Positions 11,339-22,275 of a stretch of 64,000 bases of DNA are shown one piece after another (the stretch's first letter is position 1; every line of letters begins with the position of its first letter). Source of the stretch: Plenodomus lindquistii (Eukaryota > Ascomycota > Dothideomycetes > Pleosporales > Leptosphaeriaceae); assembly GCA_025504975.1 (NCBI GenBank), contig JANUWI010000016.1, positions 310,001 through 374,000 on the forward strand. Direction: 5' to 3'. The notes beneath the pieces were generated by a model. That model was not told where the DNA came from. It worked only from the letters and a program-made list of their open reading frames with translations, and did no database searches. The position numbers and the translations under genes are program-made.

Positions 11339-12143
11339 TCAATTCTCGATGGTCACATCCGGTGTTATCAAGGTGTTCCTGATCAACTCGCCATTCGGTA
11401 TGTCGTTCTCCTCCGCTCGGTGGATTGCAGCCTCTACTGATGTTTCAATACCAGCTGCTAAATGCCGTTGTGCCAGACGCTGCTTGACTACCTCGATTGA
11501 GGCGTCGACGAACCATCTACGACGCGTTAGATACCATAATAAGCACCACCTGGTGTTACGAACCTCTCATCACAATAGCCGGCAATTTGATCCCAGGGGC
11601 TCTGCTTAAGTAGAGTGTAATTACCCTCAACGATCACCAAACGAGTACTTGAGGACACACGAACATCATCAGTTACCGGATCTTTAAGGGCATGATCGAA
11701 GCTTGGTGCAAGTATCATGAGCTCCGTCTCGCCATTGGTTGTGACAGGTGTGGATTTCAGAGTCTTGACAAGCTCCACGCAGCCATCTGCATCGAAAGTG
11801 AACGGCGCCCCACGGCGTCGAAAAGCGTTTGCAGGGTCTTCGAACGTTGAGAGCACTTGCTGTGTGTAGTGGAAGCCGTCCTGAAAACATCAATCTACAG
11901 ACTGCCTTGCAGAAGGATCATGCTCACCATGGGTACAATTACAACATCCTGAATACCTCGGGTTATGAGCTCAGTCAGGACTGCATGAGACACGGTCGAC
12001 TTTCCCGAACCTGGCACACCTGCAAGCGCGACCAGTAGCCGTTGGCGAGGGTCGGATGATTGGCGTGCAAGAAGCTTTTCGATCCGGCTTACCAGATTCG
12101 GTATCGCCTGTGCAAGCGTATCCACCTTAACGTCCTTCGCCAT
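11339..12143 (-). CDS. P-loop kinase of the uridine kinase/phosphoribulokinase type (YFH7-like)
   Basis: Three exons on the minus strand: 12143-11928, 11880-11564, 11516-11339; 236 residues with exact frame. The Walker A loop is GVPGSGKST near residue 45, and the second exon begins DGFHYTQQ after ..IVPM, giving the PMDGFH motif typical of fungal YFH7-like and bacterial pantothenate/uridine kinase-fold proteins. Later parts include VIVEGNYTLL (the strand before the lid) and RWFVDASIEVVKQRLAQRHLAAG. It is probably a small-molecule kinase; the substrate is not settled for the family. It is tail-to-tail with the Zn2Cys6 gene, the stop codons being 54 bases apart. Confidence 0.85.
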
Positions 12144-12631
12144 GGCTAAGCAGTTGCCTGTACGTAAACCGCGTGAGAGGATAGATGTGGCTGGAAGTCG
12201 GATTGATGGAATATCAAGAGATGGTCAGTCGGGGTGTTTCAATGGAGAATATTTCCTGGCCCAAAACGTTCATCTGGACATCATCGAAGCGTTTTGTGGG
12301 GTTCGGGCGACAGACGTCCGATCACAAGTCATGCAGGCGCCCCATCTCCAAGCCCTGAATCAGGTCTGGGGTAAACCGTTGAGATCGCCATGCGGGGAGA
12401 GTGTGGCACACCCGCATTGAAAGTTTGCGCTATACTTGCCTGATGTGTTGTTGAGTCGGACGACCATGCTCCGCAAAATAAATACCACTCGAAGTTGAGG
12501 CGTGGTACTGATCGACACGAGTTCAAGAATGGTATATAAAGGTAGGATCACTCCGCATTTCATGTGCCCCATCTTCTCCTCTTCCCATTCTATCGGGTCA
12601 ACAGCCTTGAAACGTGCTGGATCTGATAATA
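12144..12631. other. Promoter region between kinase and transporter
   Basis: Divergent intergenic region of about 490 bases. A good TATA element lies at 12533-12540. A short plus-strand frame near 12142-12420 lacks coding character. Confidence 0.5.
12533..12540 (+). promoter_or_regulatory. TATA box of the sugar transporter gene
   Basis: TATATAAA lies 92 bases upstream of the transporter ATG at 12632, a usual distance for a strongly regulated fungal gene. Confidence 0.5.
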
Positions 12632-14457
12632 ATGGCCATCGATACGCATGTTGAAGGCGTCGGCCTTGAGGCTGGTGAGAAGAAGAGTGTATACAAGGAG
12701 TTGCGCCAGAATCCATACCTACTTGGTCTGTCTGCGGTAAGTTGGACGCCCAAATCTCCATGACCACTTGCTCATACATACAGTTCGCCTCCATAGGTGG
12801 CTTTCTCTTCGGGTATGACCAGGGAGTTGTCAGCGGGGTGTTGACAATGGAATCTTTCGCTGCGAGCTTCCCGAGGATTTACACAGACAGTTCATTCAAG
12901 GGCTGGTTCGTGTCGACTCTGCTTTTGGCCGCGTGGTTCGGCTCTCTTGTCAATGGGCCTGTAGCCGACAGGTTCGGCCGCAGAGGTTCCATTGAGATTG
13001 CTGTAGTCATCTTCACACTTGGCTCCGCGCTTCAAGCTGGTGCTGTCAACGTACCTATGGCCTTTGCAGGTAAGTTGCATGTCGAACTTGCGCTATTATC
13101 TGCCACTGACATATATAAAGGAAGAGGCGTCGCAGGTTTCGCCGTAGGTATGCTCACAATGATTGTACCTATGTACATGAGCGAGGTGTCTACCGCCGTG
13201 ATCCGGGGCACCCTGGTAGTCCTCCAGCAGCTCTCCATTACTCTAGGTATACTTGTGAGCTACTGGCTTGAGTACGGAACCCAGTACATTGGTGGCACAC
13301 GCTGTGACCCCGACACAGCATACACTGGTGGCACCGCTGCCGAACGCACCTTCGACCCCTATACCGACGTACCTTCAGGTGGTTGCACAGGCCAGAGTGA
13401 CGCATCATGGCGTGTTCCTTTTGCACTGCAGATTGTACCAGGTCTCGTGCTTGGTATCGGCATGATGTTCTTCCCAGAATCACCACGCTACTACTGCATG
13501 CGTGACAACGAGGAAGCGGGTATCAGGGCGCTTGCTCGCGTTCGCCGCCGTGACCCCGACGATGAAGAGCTGCAGAAGGAGTATCTGGCTATCAAAGCTG
13601 AAGTCATGTTCGAGCAGACTTACAACCGTGAGAAGTTCCCGGGTAAGTCAGGGGTCACACTCTACCTCGCTGGATACACGACGCTCTTCTCAACTTGGCC
13701 TTCGTTCAAACGCACTGCTATCGGCTGCACTGTCATGTTCTTCCAGCAGTTCATTGGATGTAACGCCATAATTTATTACGCCCCGACCATCTTCGGACAA
13801 CTCGGTCTTTCTGGCAAAACTACCGGTTTACTAGCCACTGGCGTTTACGGCATCGTGAACACTCTCAGCACCCTACCCGCCCTCTTCTTAATCGACAAGG
13901 TCGGCCGTCGCCCCTTACTCCTATGCGGTGCAGCTGGTACATGTATCTCACTCCTCATAATCGGAGGTGTTATCGGTGGATACGGCTCAACACTCAAGGA
14001 CCACCCTGCAGCCGGCTGGACAGGAATCGCCTTCGTCTACATCTACGACGTTAACTTCTCTTACTCCTGGGCACCAATCGGGTGGGTCCTTCCATCCGAG
14101 ATCTACAACCTGGGCAATCGCTCCAAGGCAATGTCCCTCACTACATCCTCGACATGGATGTGTAACTTTATCATCGGCCTAGTCACGCCCGATATGCTTG
14201 AGAAGATTGGCTATGGGACGTACCTCTTCTTCGCGGCTTTTGCGTTGATCGCGTTTGTATTTACTTGGTTTATCATCCCGGAGACTAAGGGGAAGACGCT
14301 GGAGGAGATGGATGCTGTGTTTGGTGATACTACGGCTCACGAGGAGAAGATGAGATTGTTCCGTATTGCGCAGAGCTTGGGGCTTGAGGAGGCGGAGGCT
14401 GCGGCACTTGATGAGAAGGAGAACAAGACGCTGCAGATTGAGACGGTGGGTAATTAG
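12632..14457 (+). CDS. MFS sugar transporter (hexose/pentose permease type)
   Basis: Exons 12632-12736, 12784-13069, 13121-14457; 575 residues. The ATG at 12632 opens a short cytosolic N-terminus (MAIDTHVEGVGLEAGEKK) that joins FASIGGFLFGYDQGVVSG in helix 1. Sugar porter motifs are all visible: DRFGRRGSI after helix 2, PESPRYY after helix 6, DKVGRRPLL in the second half, and PETKGKTLEEMD after helix 12. Hydrophobicity fits 12 helices. FFQQFIGCNAIIYYAPTIF (helix 7) is characteristic of monosaccharide transporters. It imports a hexose, pentose or related sugar across the plasma membrane by proton symport; the exact substrate is not readable. The C-terminal tail is acidic and cytosolic. Confidence 0.9.
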
Positions 14458-14814
14458 AAGCGAAGGATATGTCTTGCGCTACATTGCACACGGAGCTAAA
14501 GGTGTGACGACTACAGTGGTCGATTAATGATGTGGTATTCCAGCAAAGAATATGCATAGACCGCGTCTCTTGACTTAATACATCATTACCTATGTTGTCT
14601 TGCTGCGTAGGCGTCTTGATATAACCTGGCAACATTATTGGTATTCTCTGGAGTACTCCTAGACGTCCCTCGGCTTGCACTCGTAGCTTAGCTCAAACGC
14701 TACCTACCCCGCAACCCCACCAATCAATTCCCCGCCACGCAATCCCCAAGCACATATGTACGCTGATCTGAGAACCCTAGACAACCAACACAAACACCAA
14801 TCATCACCTTAACA
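14458..14814. other. Intergenic, nothing seen
   Basis: Downstream of the transporter and upstream of the methyltransferase; C-rich near 14700, no gene. Confidence 0.5.
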
Positions 14815-15633
14815 ATGCCATCAAACGCCGACATCGCCCGCGAGCGCTTCAGCAAAGAAGCCCAAGAATGGGACTCCAACACCAAACACATAGAAAGCAC
14901 ATCCAAAGCTCTGGACGCCATCCAACAAACCATCCCTGCATTCAAGCAAGGTCGAAATAAAGGTGCGCTATTACATCTACTATGTACAACCTATGCTTCG
15001 AACATCTTAGAAATAACGATTCAGACAGATCTCGATGTTTTAGAAATCGGCTGTGGCACAGGTCTCCTCTCCTTCATGCTAGCGCCGCATATCCGCAGCC
15101 TCATCGGCGTCGACACTGCAGACGGCATGATCAGTGCTTTTGACACCAAGGCTTCTGCGCTGGAGAATGCGAATTTAATATCGCTGAATCATTACTTGAC
15201 TGATGCGGATAGCCCGCAGCTTCGTGAGGCTGCAAGTACATTGGCGAAGAGGCGAGGCGACACACTTGAAGAATCAGAGCCTGTGCGGTTCGATCTCATA
15301 GTTAGTCATTTGACACTGCATCATATTCCCTCGCTGCCAGACTTGTTTGCAACGCTGTTTGCGTGTGCGAAGACGGGGGGATGGGTAGCGTTGACGGATT
15401 ATGAGGACTTTGGACCAGAGGCTGTGCCGTTCCATCCTATTGCAAAAAGGGAGGGTGTCGAGAGACATGGGATTAAGAAAAAGGATGTGGGCGCGTTGTT
15501 GGAGAAGGCGGGGTTCAAAGATGTTAGGATTGAGGAGGCGTTTGTTCTGAGGAAGGAGGTTGAGGCTGAGGATGGGAAGCCAGTGAGGGAGATGGGGTTT
15601 CCGTTTTTGATATGCTTGGGGCGGAAGGAGTGA
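14815..15633 (+). CDS. Class I SAM-dependent methyltransferase
   Basis: Exons 14815-14962 and 15029-15633, 250 residues. The intron is 66 nt and stop-free in frame, so an unspliced reading would add 22 residues; splicing joins KQGRNKG directly to DLDVLEIGCGTG, the normal spacing to SAM motif I. VLEIGCGTGLLSF is the SAM-binding loop, GVDTADGMI is the acidic strand-2 motif, and FDLIVSHLTLHHIPSL is the motif after strand 4. The fold is that of Methyltransf_11/25 small-molecule methyltransferases. The N-terminal RERFSKEAQEWD segment is common in fungal homologues. Soluble, probably cytosolic; substrate unknown. Confidence 0.85.
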   Translation: MPSNADIARERFSKEAQEWDSNTKHIESTSKALDAIQQTIPAFKQGRNKGALLHLLCTTYASNILEITIQTDLDVLEIGCGTGLLSFMLAPHIRSLIGVDTADGMISAFDTKASALENANLISLNHYLTDADSPQLREAASTLAKRRGDTLEESEPVRFDLIVSHLTLHHIPSLPDLFATLFACAKTGGWVALTDYEDFGPEAVPFHPIAKREGVERHGIKKKDVGALLEKAGFKDVRIEEAFVLRKEVEAEDGKPVREMGFPFLICLGRKE

Positions 15634-15717
15634 ATTGAGTTGAGGCTGACTTCGAGTGTATGTGGATGGCCTGAGGTACAGTGGTATGCTTGAAAGGTTC
15701 CAGGGATCATGAATTGT

Positions 15718-16600
15718 TCAGAAATCCTTCATCAGGTCGTTGATGGCTTTGGCGGCGAAACGCTTCCGCTCTGCTTCTTCCATGCCTTGGCCCATCTCTT
15801 TGATAGCGACCATCTTCTTCATCATGACTTCCAATTCTTCCACCTCTTTGTCACCTGGCTCTTCCCCGTCGTCGTCTTCTTGAAGTGCGCCTTTCATATC
15901 GAACAGCTCCATGTTCATTTCTGCTTCCTCAGCCGCAAATGTGCCGTCAAACTCATCATCGTCGCCAAAATCTGGCATATCGTTGCTCTCCCATTCGCCC
16001 GCTTCGAGTGCCTCCCTAACTCTTTGCACGCCCATGGCTTCACCGAACTCGTTTTTGCCCGTAGCCTCAAAGTCAACGTACTCGAAGCCATAGTCTGCGG
16101 CTAGTTCCTCCCAATCTTCCCCACTCTTCTCTAGATACGGCGTCGTAGATTGTGGCATAGCGACCGCAAGGCATACCTGATCTCCCCCAAACCCGCATGC
16201 GCGTTCGATGACATCTGTGATCGCCTGCATCGTTTCTCTGATTGTGTCAAGGTCCTTTTGCTCTACAGGCTTCTTGAAGCAGTATATCCAGCCGCCCAGC
16301 ACTGTGATGACCTCGCGTGCCTCAGGCTTGACGAATTCGGTGCGCCATTCGGCGACGTTGGGGATCTCGTCTATCCAAATTGGGACAGTCGCGGTGTAGT
16401 ACTTAGTTTCGAGGCGCCAGTCATGAGTGAGACCGGCGGTGGTGCCTGCGCTTGGCTCTGGGGCAGATCCTGTGAGTTCTGGTGGGGGTTGTCAGCGCAA
16501 TCGTACAGATGCATGACATGGTTTTACCTTTAAGTAACTTCAGAACACCTGTATTTGGCGCTCCTACGGTCAATACGCGCCTTGGATTCCTGATTTCCAT
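15718..16600 (-). CDS. Alpha/gamma-adaptin binding protein p34 (AAGAB/Irc6 family)
   Basis: Exons 16600-16528 and 16478-15718, 277 residues, frame exact. The N-terminus MEIRNPRRVLTVGAPNTGVLKLLK recalls a degenerate P-loop GTPase-like start, as in Irc6 and AAGAB, and ITVLGGWIYCFKKP matches the core of the family. The C-terminal third is very acidic (FGDDDEFDGTFAAEE, EDDDGEEPGDKE) and ends in a helical segment (ERKRFAAKAINDLMKDF) like the C-terminal helix of AAGAB. Known family members help assemble AP-1/AP-2 clathrin adaptors in the cytosol. Function is transferred from the family. Confidence 0.8.
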
Positions 16601-17017
16601 GGTGTGTTGTGTTTGGGGGAAAATGTCGATTTGCGGAGTTCCTCGGGGGTGAGGTCTTAGTCTTCCATTGTGGGGTAGCCCATGCTTGTCGTCCGCAACA
16701 CCTACAATTCAGGAAGGCGAATCTGATCACAACCTGGTCACTTTACATAATATTTCTGTTCACCTTTTGCGGATGTTTCAAAGGTGGGATCGCTCGAAAG
16801 AAGAAGTGATTGACCATTCGCAATTCCAGGTATCATCTATTTTGAAGTCGTGCTTTCTGATCTTCAGCGCATTTTCAGCGAGAGCAGATTGGACCTCGTA
16901 CCTGGCTGTACCTATGTCTCCCTCTTCCAGGCATAACGAGCCAAGAACTCGCTCGAACTTGATGCAGAGTAGCATGTAGCTTGATATCATTTCAGAGTCC
17001 CATATTCATTCCACATT
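16601..17017. other. Intergenic between adaptin-binding protein and SmD3
   Basis: The promoter of the adaptin-binding gene and the 3' region of SmD3. A 65-codon minus-strand frame from an ATG at 16975 has fair codon texture (LCIKFERVLGSLCLEEGD) but no family match; it lies where the SmD3 3' UTR should be. Confidence 0.4.
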
Positions 17018-17534
17018 TCAACCACGTCCTCCAGGTCCTCCCCGAGTGCTAGCCCTCGCCCTGTTGACTGTGGCACGCCCACGGGCAAGACCGACACCGC
17101 GGCCTCGTGTGCCTCGCGATCGGAACATGGGTGCGTTCCTGCAACACATTAGTCAATTGTGTCGTACCTTGCCTCGTCCATTTTTACCTCAACATGTCTG
17201 GCACAATGAAGTATCGCACATGGCTGCCTCTGATGTAGACCTGTTCGAGATGCGAGACACGACCGTCGCGAGCGGTCACTGTGATATCCTTGAGCTGGAC
17301 GTTCATGTTGTCCTCCGCTGTTCAAATGTCAGCTTCAAACTCCCCATACGCGAAACCGTCAGTTTGCAAACACACCTTCGATCAGCTTTCCGCGGTACAC
17401 CTCGCCAGAAGTGATCTCGAGCGTGACAGTGTGGCCCTACAACCTATTAGCGCTTTGCTAATGCTACCTCCAAGCGGTGAACATACAGCAGCCTCATTGA
17501 GGAGCTTGATAGGTATTCCAATTGTGCTGGTCAT
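17018..17534 (-). CDS. SMD3: Small nuclear ribonucleoprotein SmD3
   Basis: Four exons on the minus strand: 17534-17487, 17436-17376, 17317-17188, 17138-17018; 119 residues, frame exact. It starts [20 protein letters not shown] and carries Sm motif 1 ([18 protein letters not shown].. EDNMNVQL) and Sm motif 2 ([17 protein letters not shown]). The tail is RG-rich ([16 protein letters not shown]... RGGPGGRG), a target of arginine dimethylation in the family. SmD3 is part of the heptameric Sm ring on U1, U2, U4 and U5 snRNAs. Three introns in 360 coding bases is a high density. It diverges from GEP4 with 354 bases between start codons. Confidence 0.95.
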
Positions 17535-17888
17535 GATTGCGGTATCCTGGCTTCAATTTACGGGTATAGATGTTAAGGTTATCGCTCTGAGAGGTCCAGG
17601 GAAGCTAGGTTGCGAATTCGGTCAGGATATCGCGTCTCTTAGCCCGTTTCGAATCGCGCAATCGGATCGCTGGTATCTTGCTTCCGGTATTTCGGCGGTG
17701 GTTGGGCGTGTGGATCTCGTTGACGTAGTTTCAGGCGCGGGCGTGTTCAAATATCGATACTCCGCCAATGTTGAAGTTATTGCGACCGGAGCTTGGACCA
17801 TGGCTCCTTAGCGCCCTTACTGCCTTAGTCAGCCCCTTCTACCCACACATCTTCTCATGACCTTGAGGCTGCATCGCCTACCAATTCG
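17535..17888. promoter_or_regulatory. Shared promoter of SmD3 and GEP4
   Basis: 354 bases between divergent start codons. No clear TATA box; CT-rich on the GEP4 side. Confidence 0.5.
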
Positions 17889-18655
17889 ATGAACATCTCG
17901 GGGACCTTGAACATCTTTCGGCTGATAAGAGAGCCGACTCTGTGCCTGCCACAGCACACAGTTCCCACTTTGAACCAGCTACCTATTCCCCTGTCACAGG
18001 CGTTTCGCAGGAAAGATGGCGCCAAGGACGTGGACATTCGAGCGGTAGTGCTGGACAAGGACAATTGCTTTGCTGTTCCACATACCAACGAGATACACAA
18101 GCCGTTGCAAGTATGATCGTTATACCGATATCGCGTACTGGGGTCTAGCTGGCTAACTAAAGTCCAGGACCACTTCCAGCGCCTACGTACTGCATATCCT
18201 GGATCAAAACTCCTCATAGTATCAAACACAGCAGGCACGGACTCAGACAAGAATCAGAAGGAAGCTGCTTTACTTGAGGCTAACACGGGCGTCAAAGTGC
18301 TAAGGCACTCAACAAAGAAGCCAGGGTGCAAAGAGGAGGTTATGGCATACTTCAAAGCACATCCAGACTCTGGAGTGACCAGACCTGATCAAATCGCAAT
18401 TGTCGGTGACCGACTTTCGACAGATATCATGATGGCCAACATGATGGGAAGCTATGGAGTATGGGTGAGAGATGGAGTGACAGGACGTGGCTTTGTGAGT
18501 ACCTTCATTGTCATCCTCAATTCCAAATAGAACTTTCTCAAAGGACGGTACTAATGCGAATTCAGTTCGCCAGGATGGAAGACCGATTGCAGAATTTTCT
18601 TATCAAGAGGGGATACGAAGCACCTGACCCGGCTGCTCACAATCCATTTGAGTAG
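17889..18655 (+). CDS. GEP4: Mitochondrial phosphatidylglycerophosphate phosphatase Gep4 (HAD family)
   Basis: Exons 17889-18110, 18168-18494, 18566-18655; 212 residues, frame exact. HAD motif I is VVLDKDNCF (DxDN as in Gep4/YqeG), motif II VSNTAG, the motif III lysine is in KKPGCK, and motif IV is GDRLSTDIMMANMMG. In yeast Gep4 removes phosphate from phosphatidylglycerophosphate in the inner-membrane cardiolipin pathway. The N-terminus (NISGTLNIFRLIREP) is amphipathic and fits mitochondrial association. The short last exon holds the C-terminal RMEDRLQNFLIKRGY. Length is close to the yeast protein. Confidence 0.9.
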
Positions 18656-19548
18656 GCGAGGGTTCTCGAAAGTTCGAGTTTGAACAAAACCTCCACATCT
18701 TCATGTCTGGACCTTGTGTTCTACAAGGTCTATAGAGGGACGTAGGAATAGGAAGAATGCGGTATGAGTGAACAATTCTTTGCGAGACGGCAAACAATCC
18801 AATCGCATTCACTTCAATTCTCTTGGATACAGTCCTTGCAGTATGCCAGACTGATAGGCGCTGTAGGCTGGTATATGCGCCCAACGAATACCCAACTTAC
18901 TACACTTCGTGTTTGGCAGGAGATATCGGTTTCCGGTCAGTCAAGCGGTATGTTCAGTATGCACATGCATGCAAGTCCATGCGTAAGCGCATCCTTGCTG
19001 TCAATGTGGCTATGTCAGAATCTCACATATAAATGGTGTAATACTTTGAGTGCAGTGTTGGACATGTCTTTCTCCGTGTGACGTGGGGGACACGAGTGGA
19101 ACCAGTCGAAAATCTTGGTATGACCAATGTTTGTGTGAAGAGTTGTTCCCATGTACTGTTGCGCATGATCGATGGGCTGCCTACGGTGATGCGGGCCCCG
19201 CTCGTTCGCTGGCCCCTGTAATGAACGTGGCGCACCTCAGCTCAGCCTCGCAGTAAACGCACCAAGCTTGTCACTGTTACAGTTACAATGAAGGTAGCCG
19301 GCCAATTGAAACGCAAGAGGTTGGGCAGACGGCGCAGCTACTGCCCACCGCTGGGGCTGTGCCCGGTAAGGGCCACTTTGGGCCCGCTGTCACCATCAGC
19401 TTGCTCAAGGCCCATCAAGTAAGGCGCTCATCGGCTATTTGATCTGCAGCTTCCTCGCCATACTCCCAGTCTTGTAAATCAGCCTTGCTCGCATTTCCCA
19501 CCCCTTCGAAAGCTCCCTCATTCCAACAAGTCCGACCAAGAATTCAAG
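18656..19548. other. Intergenic, nothing coding seen
   Basis: About 890 bases between GEP4 and the vWA gene. Contains GGGCC-rich short repeats around 19310-19400 in the promoter of the vWA gene; no gene recognised. Confidence 0.45.
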
Positions 19549-21964
19549 ATGGGTGTATGTTGTTCCCTTGGCTGGCCGCCAGCGTGCCCCTCCATGCCCC
19601 GCGCACACGTCATGGGGCTGACTGACTGACTTGCTGTAGCTCGCATCCAAGATGGCCGCAGCCAACGCGTCTGCAGGTTATCCTCCGCCTGGAGGTCAAC
19701 CTGGCTATGTATGTGGCCACATTGTGCTGTCACAAGCCTTTACTAATGCCATAGCAGCCAGGGCAGCAGCAGTATCAAGCGTACCCAGGTGGCGCTCCCC
19801 AAGGCGCCGGACCGCCCGGAGTAAGTAAAAAGCTCTTTCTTTCTTAAAACTCTTGTTTGCTCTGCGTCAGTCGTCATCATCCTCGAGGACCCGCCACCCA
19901 AGACTGGGCCTGACGCGTCTCCACCTGGCCTTGCGCTCCTAATATCTACCCCACCGCGTGAACACACTCACTACGCTTCCACACGCCACACTTCACCCGC
20001 GACCTAGCCACAGATGCCTCTTTCAAGCAAGATAGCAAGCTCCAGCGCCTACCAGCCCTATCCAGGCCAGGCCCCAAATCCCTATGCGCAGCAACAACCC
20101 CCTCCTATGCCACTCCGTCCAGGTTCGCAGGCGCCCCCACAATCACCATATCCACAACCACCTCGATACGGCACATCGTCACCATATCCACCACAGGGAC
20201 AGCAAGGTTACAATAGACCACCGCCACCACCACCGCCGGGACAGCCTCCTCAGTCTCCTTATGCTCAAGCAGCGTATCCATCGCCGCAATCTCCATACCC
20301 AGGACAGACGCCCGTCTCACCACAGTACCCACCGCAGCAGTGGGGACAGCCACCACCACCACAGTCTTACGGTCAACAACCTCCACAGCCGTATGGTCAA
20401 CAACCGCCGCAACCATACAGTCAACCTTATGGTCAAGCGCCAGCTTATGTTCGTACTCACCCGTAGAATGCCATCCTCCCAAGGTTTTATAATTTGTCAC
20501 ATGATACATGACGCAGAGCAAACGATGGAGTTGACCTGAAGGATGACATGCTAACCATGAATTAGGGCGCACCACCAGGACAGCCTCCTCAGGGACAGCA
20601 GTATGGCGCTCCTCCGCCTCAAGGGGGAGGGTACGGAGGCCCACCACCTCTGCAGCAAGTCGGGGCAGGCCCTGCAGAAATCGCTGGCTATAAGCAGCTA
20701 CTGAATGCTTGCATCCAAGAGAAGGGTCTCCAGAGCTTCTACCCACCCAACTCTCCTATTATCGAGCAAATTGCGCAACAGGCTGCGCCAAAGGTCAATC
20801 AGGTCATTCAGCGCTGGCGCGTACAGAAGGAGATTGCCAACGACATTGTCAAGCTGGCACTCTACGACATCGTGCTCTACATCGGTACGTACCTTGCTCT
20901 CTAGCGAAATTCCTCAGCTAACATCTTGAAGATGACAGTGGTTCCATGCAATTCGAGGAAGAAGGTAGCCGCATCAAGGACCTGCGCCTCATCTTGGAGC
21001 GTGTCTCGTTTGCCGCCACTCTCTTTGATGCCGACGGTATCTCCATACGCTTCATGAACACTGATCTTTCTGGTATGCGCAGCCAGCAAGGCCGCCCTCT
21101 TCAGGATGGCGTCGCGACCGAGTCCCACATTGAAGAAGTCATGCGTGGTGTCCAGTTCAAGGGTCTTACCCCAATGGGAACTTCCCTTCGAAGAAAGGTC
21201 ATCGATGAAATAGTACTTCAGAAGGCCGCTGCTGGTCAGCTGCGCAAGCCCGTTCTGGTCATTGCGATCACAGACGGCCAACCAGCCGGTGAGCCGCAGA
21301 ACGCCGTTTTCGATACTATCAGATACGCATTCGACACTCTTCAGCAGCGATTCCCTCAGTACGGTCGTGGAGGTGTTGCCTTCGAGTTCGCACAAGTCGG
21401 AAACGACGAGGCGGCGCGCAAGTTCCTCGCTAAGCTCGACGAAGACCCCCAGATTGGTCCTATGGTGGACTGCACTTCCAGTAAGACATCCACAGTTTAG
21501 CTCACCCAGTCCCTTTTACTAACAACATGTCAGATTTTGAGAACGAACAAGAAGAGATGATGCGTGCAAACCCCCCTCAGGACCTCACACCCGACCTGTG
21601 GATCATCAAGCTACTGCTCGGCGCCATCGACCGCAGCTACGATGCCAAGGACGAGAAGTCTAACCCGGGTCCAGGTGGCTACGGTGGTCCACCAGGTGGC
21701 CAATATGGCGGGCCTCCTCAGCAGGGCGGTTACGGTCAACAGCCACCCCCAGGCCAGTATGGTGCTCCCCCGCAGCAGGGCGGCTATGGACAGCAGCCTC
21801 CTCAAGGTCAGTATGGCGCGCCGCCGGGCCAGTACCCCCCACAAGGTCAGCAGTACGGCGGCCCTCCACCGCAGGGTCACGGCCCGCCTCAGGGTGGTGC
21901 GCCCGGAGGATACCCGGGACAGCAGCAGTATGGACAGCCGCCCCAGGGTGGTGGTAGGTACTAG
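19549..21964 (+). CDS. von Willebrand factor A domain protein with P/Q/Y/G-rich flanks
   Basis: Coding exons from the safe ATG at 19652: 19652-19708, 19755-19820, 20014-20448, 20566-20884, 20932-21480, 21534-21964 (618 residues). A possible extra first exon, 19549-19554 (ATGGGT) spliced to 19640, would add MGLASK in frame. About 230 N-terminal residues are low-complexity Pro/Gln/Tyr/Gly. A helical segment follows (IAGYKQLLNACIQEKGL... VQKEIANDIVKLALYDIVLY), then a vWA domain whose MIDAS is DDSGSM at about 293-298, split by an intron. ITDGQPAGEP is the later MIDAS loop. The C-terminus has YGGPPQQGGYGQQPP-type repeats. Probably a metal-dependent adhesion or scaffold protein in the cytosol; no partner known. 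The acceptor at 19754/19757 is a NAGNAG site. Confidence 0.8.
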
Positions 21965-22275
21965 TGATTTCCTAAACGCCGCCTTGGTGCGTGTTCACTG
22001 GCAGAGTAGTGAGAGATAATTCCAATGCTTCGGCTCTCTGTTTTATGAAGGGACGATTGATGGATGATGATTCCTGCTGTCTCTGCTTCTAGTAGCTAGC
22101 TACTGTTATATGATTAGTCGACAGAATAATCAATATGATGATGTGACATCTAAGTATGTTTCATGCGCTTCAACATTGTCCTAAAAGCTCATTCTATTCT
22201 CTTCATCTCCTCAAATGCAGGCCTGAGCTAATATCCACCACTCATCCCCACCATCCCCCATCACCATTCACTCAC
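21965..22275. other. 3' region between vWA gene and URB2
   Basis: Convergent 3' ends, 311 bases; C-rich near 22240-22280. Nothing else seen. Confidence 0.5.

Noticed and set aside
16778..16990. Minus-strand frame of about 65 codons after SmD3
   Set aside because: No family match and it lies in the expected 3' UTR.
17281..17811. Plus-strand open frame of 176 codons
   Set aside because: It is antisense to SmD3, whose exons on the minus strand have a complete, recognisable protein.
19549..21964. Annexin, from the PGQ/YPP-rich N-terminus
   Set aside because: The core has a MIDAS (DDSGSM) and vWA strands, not annexin repeats.
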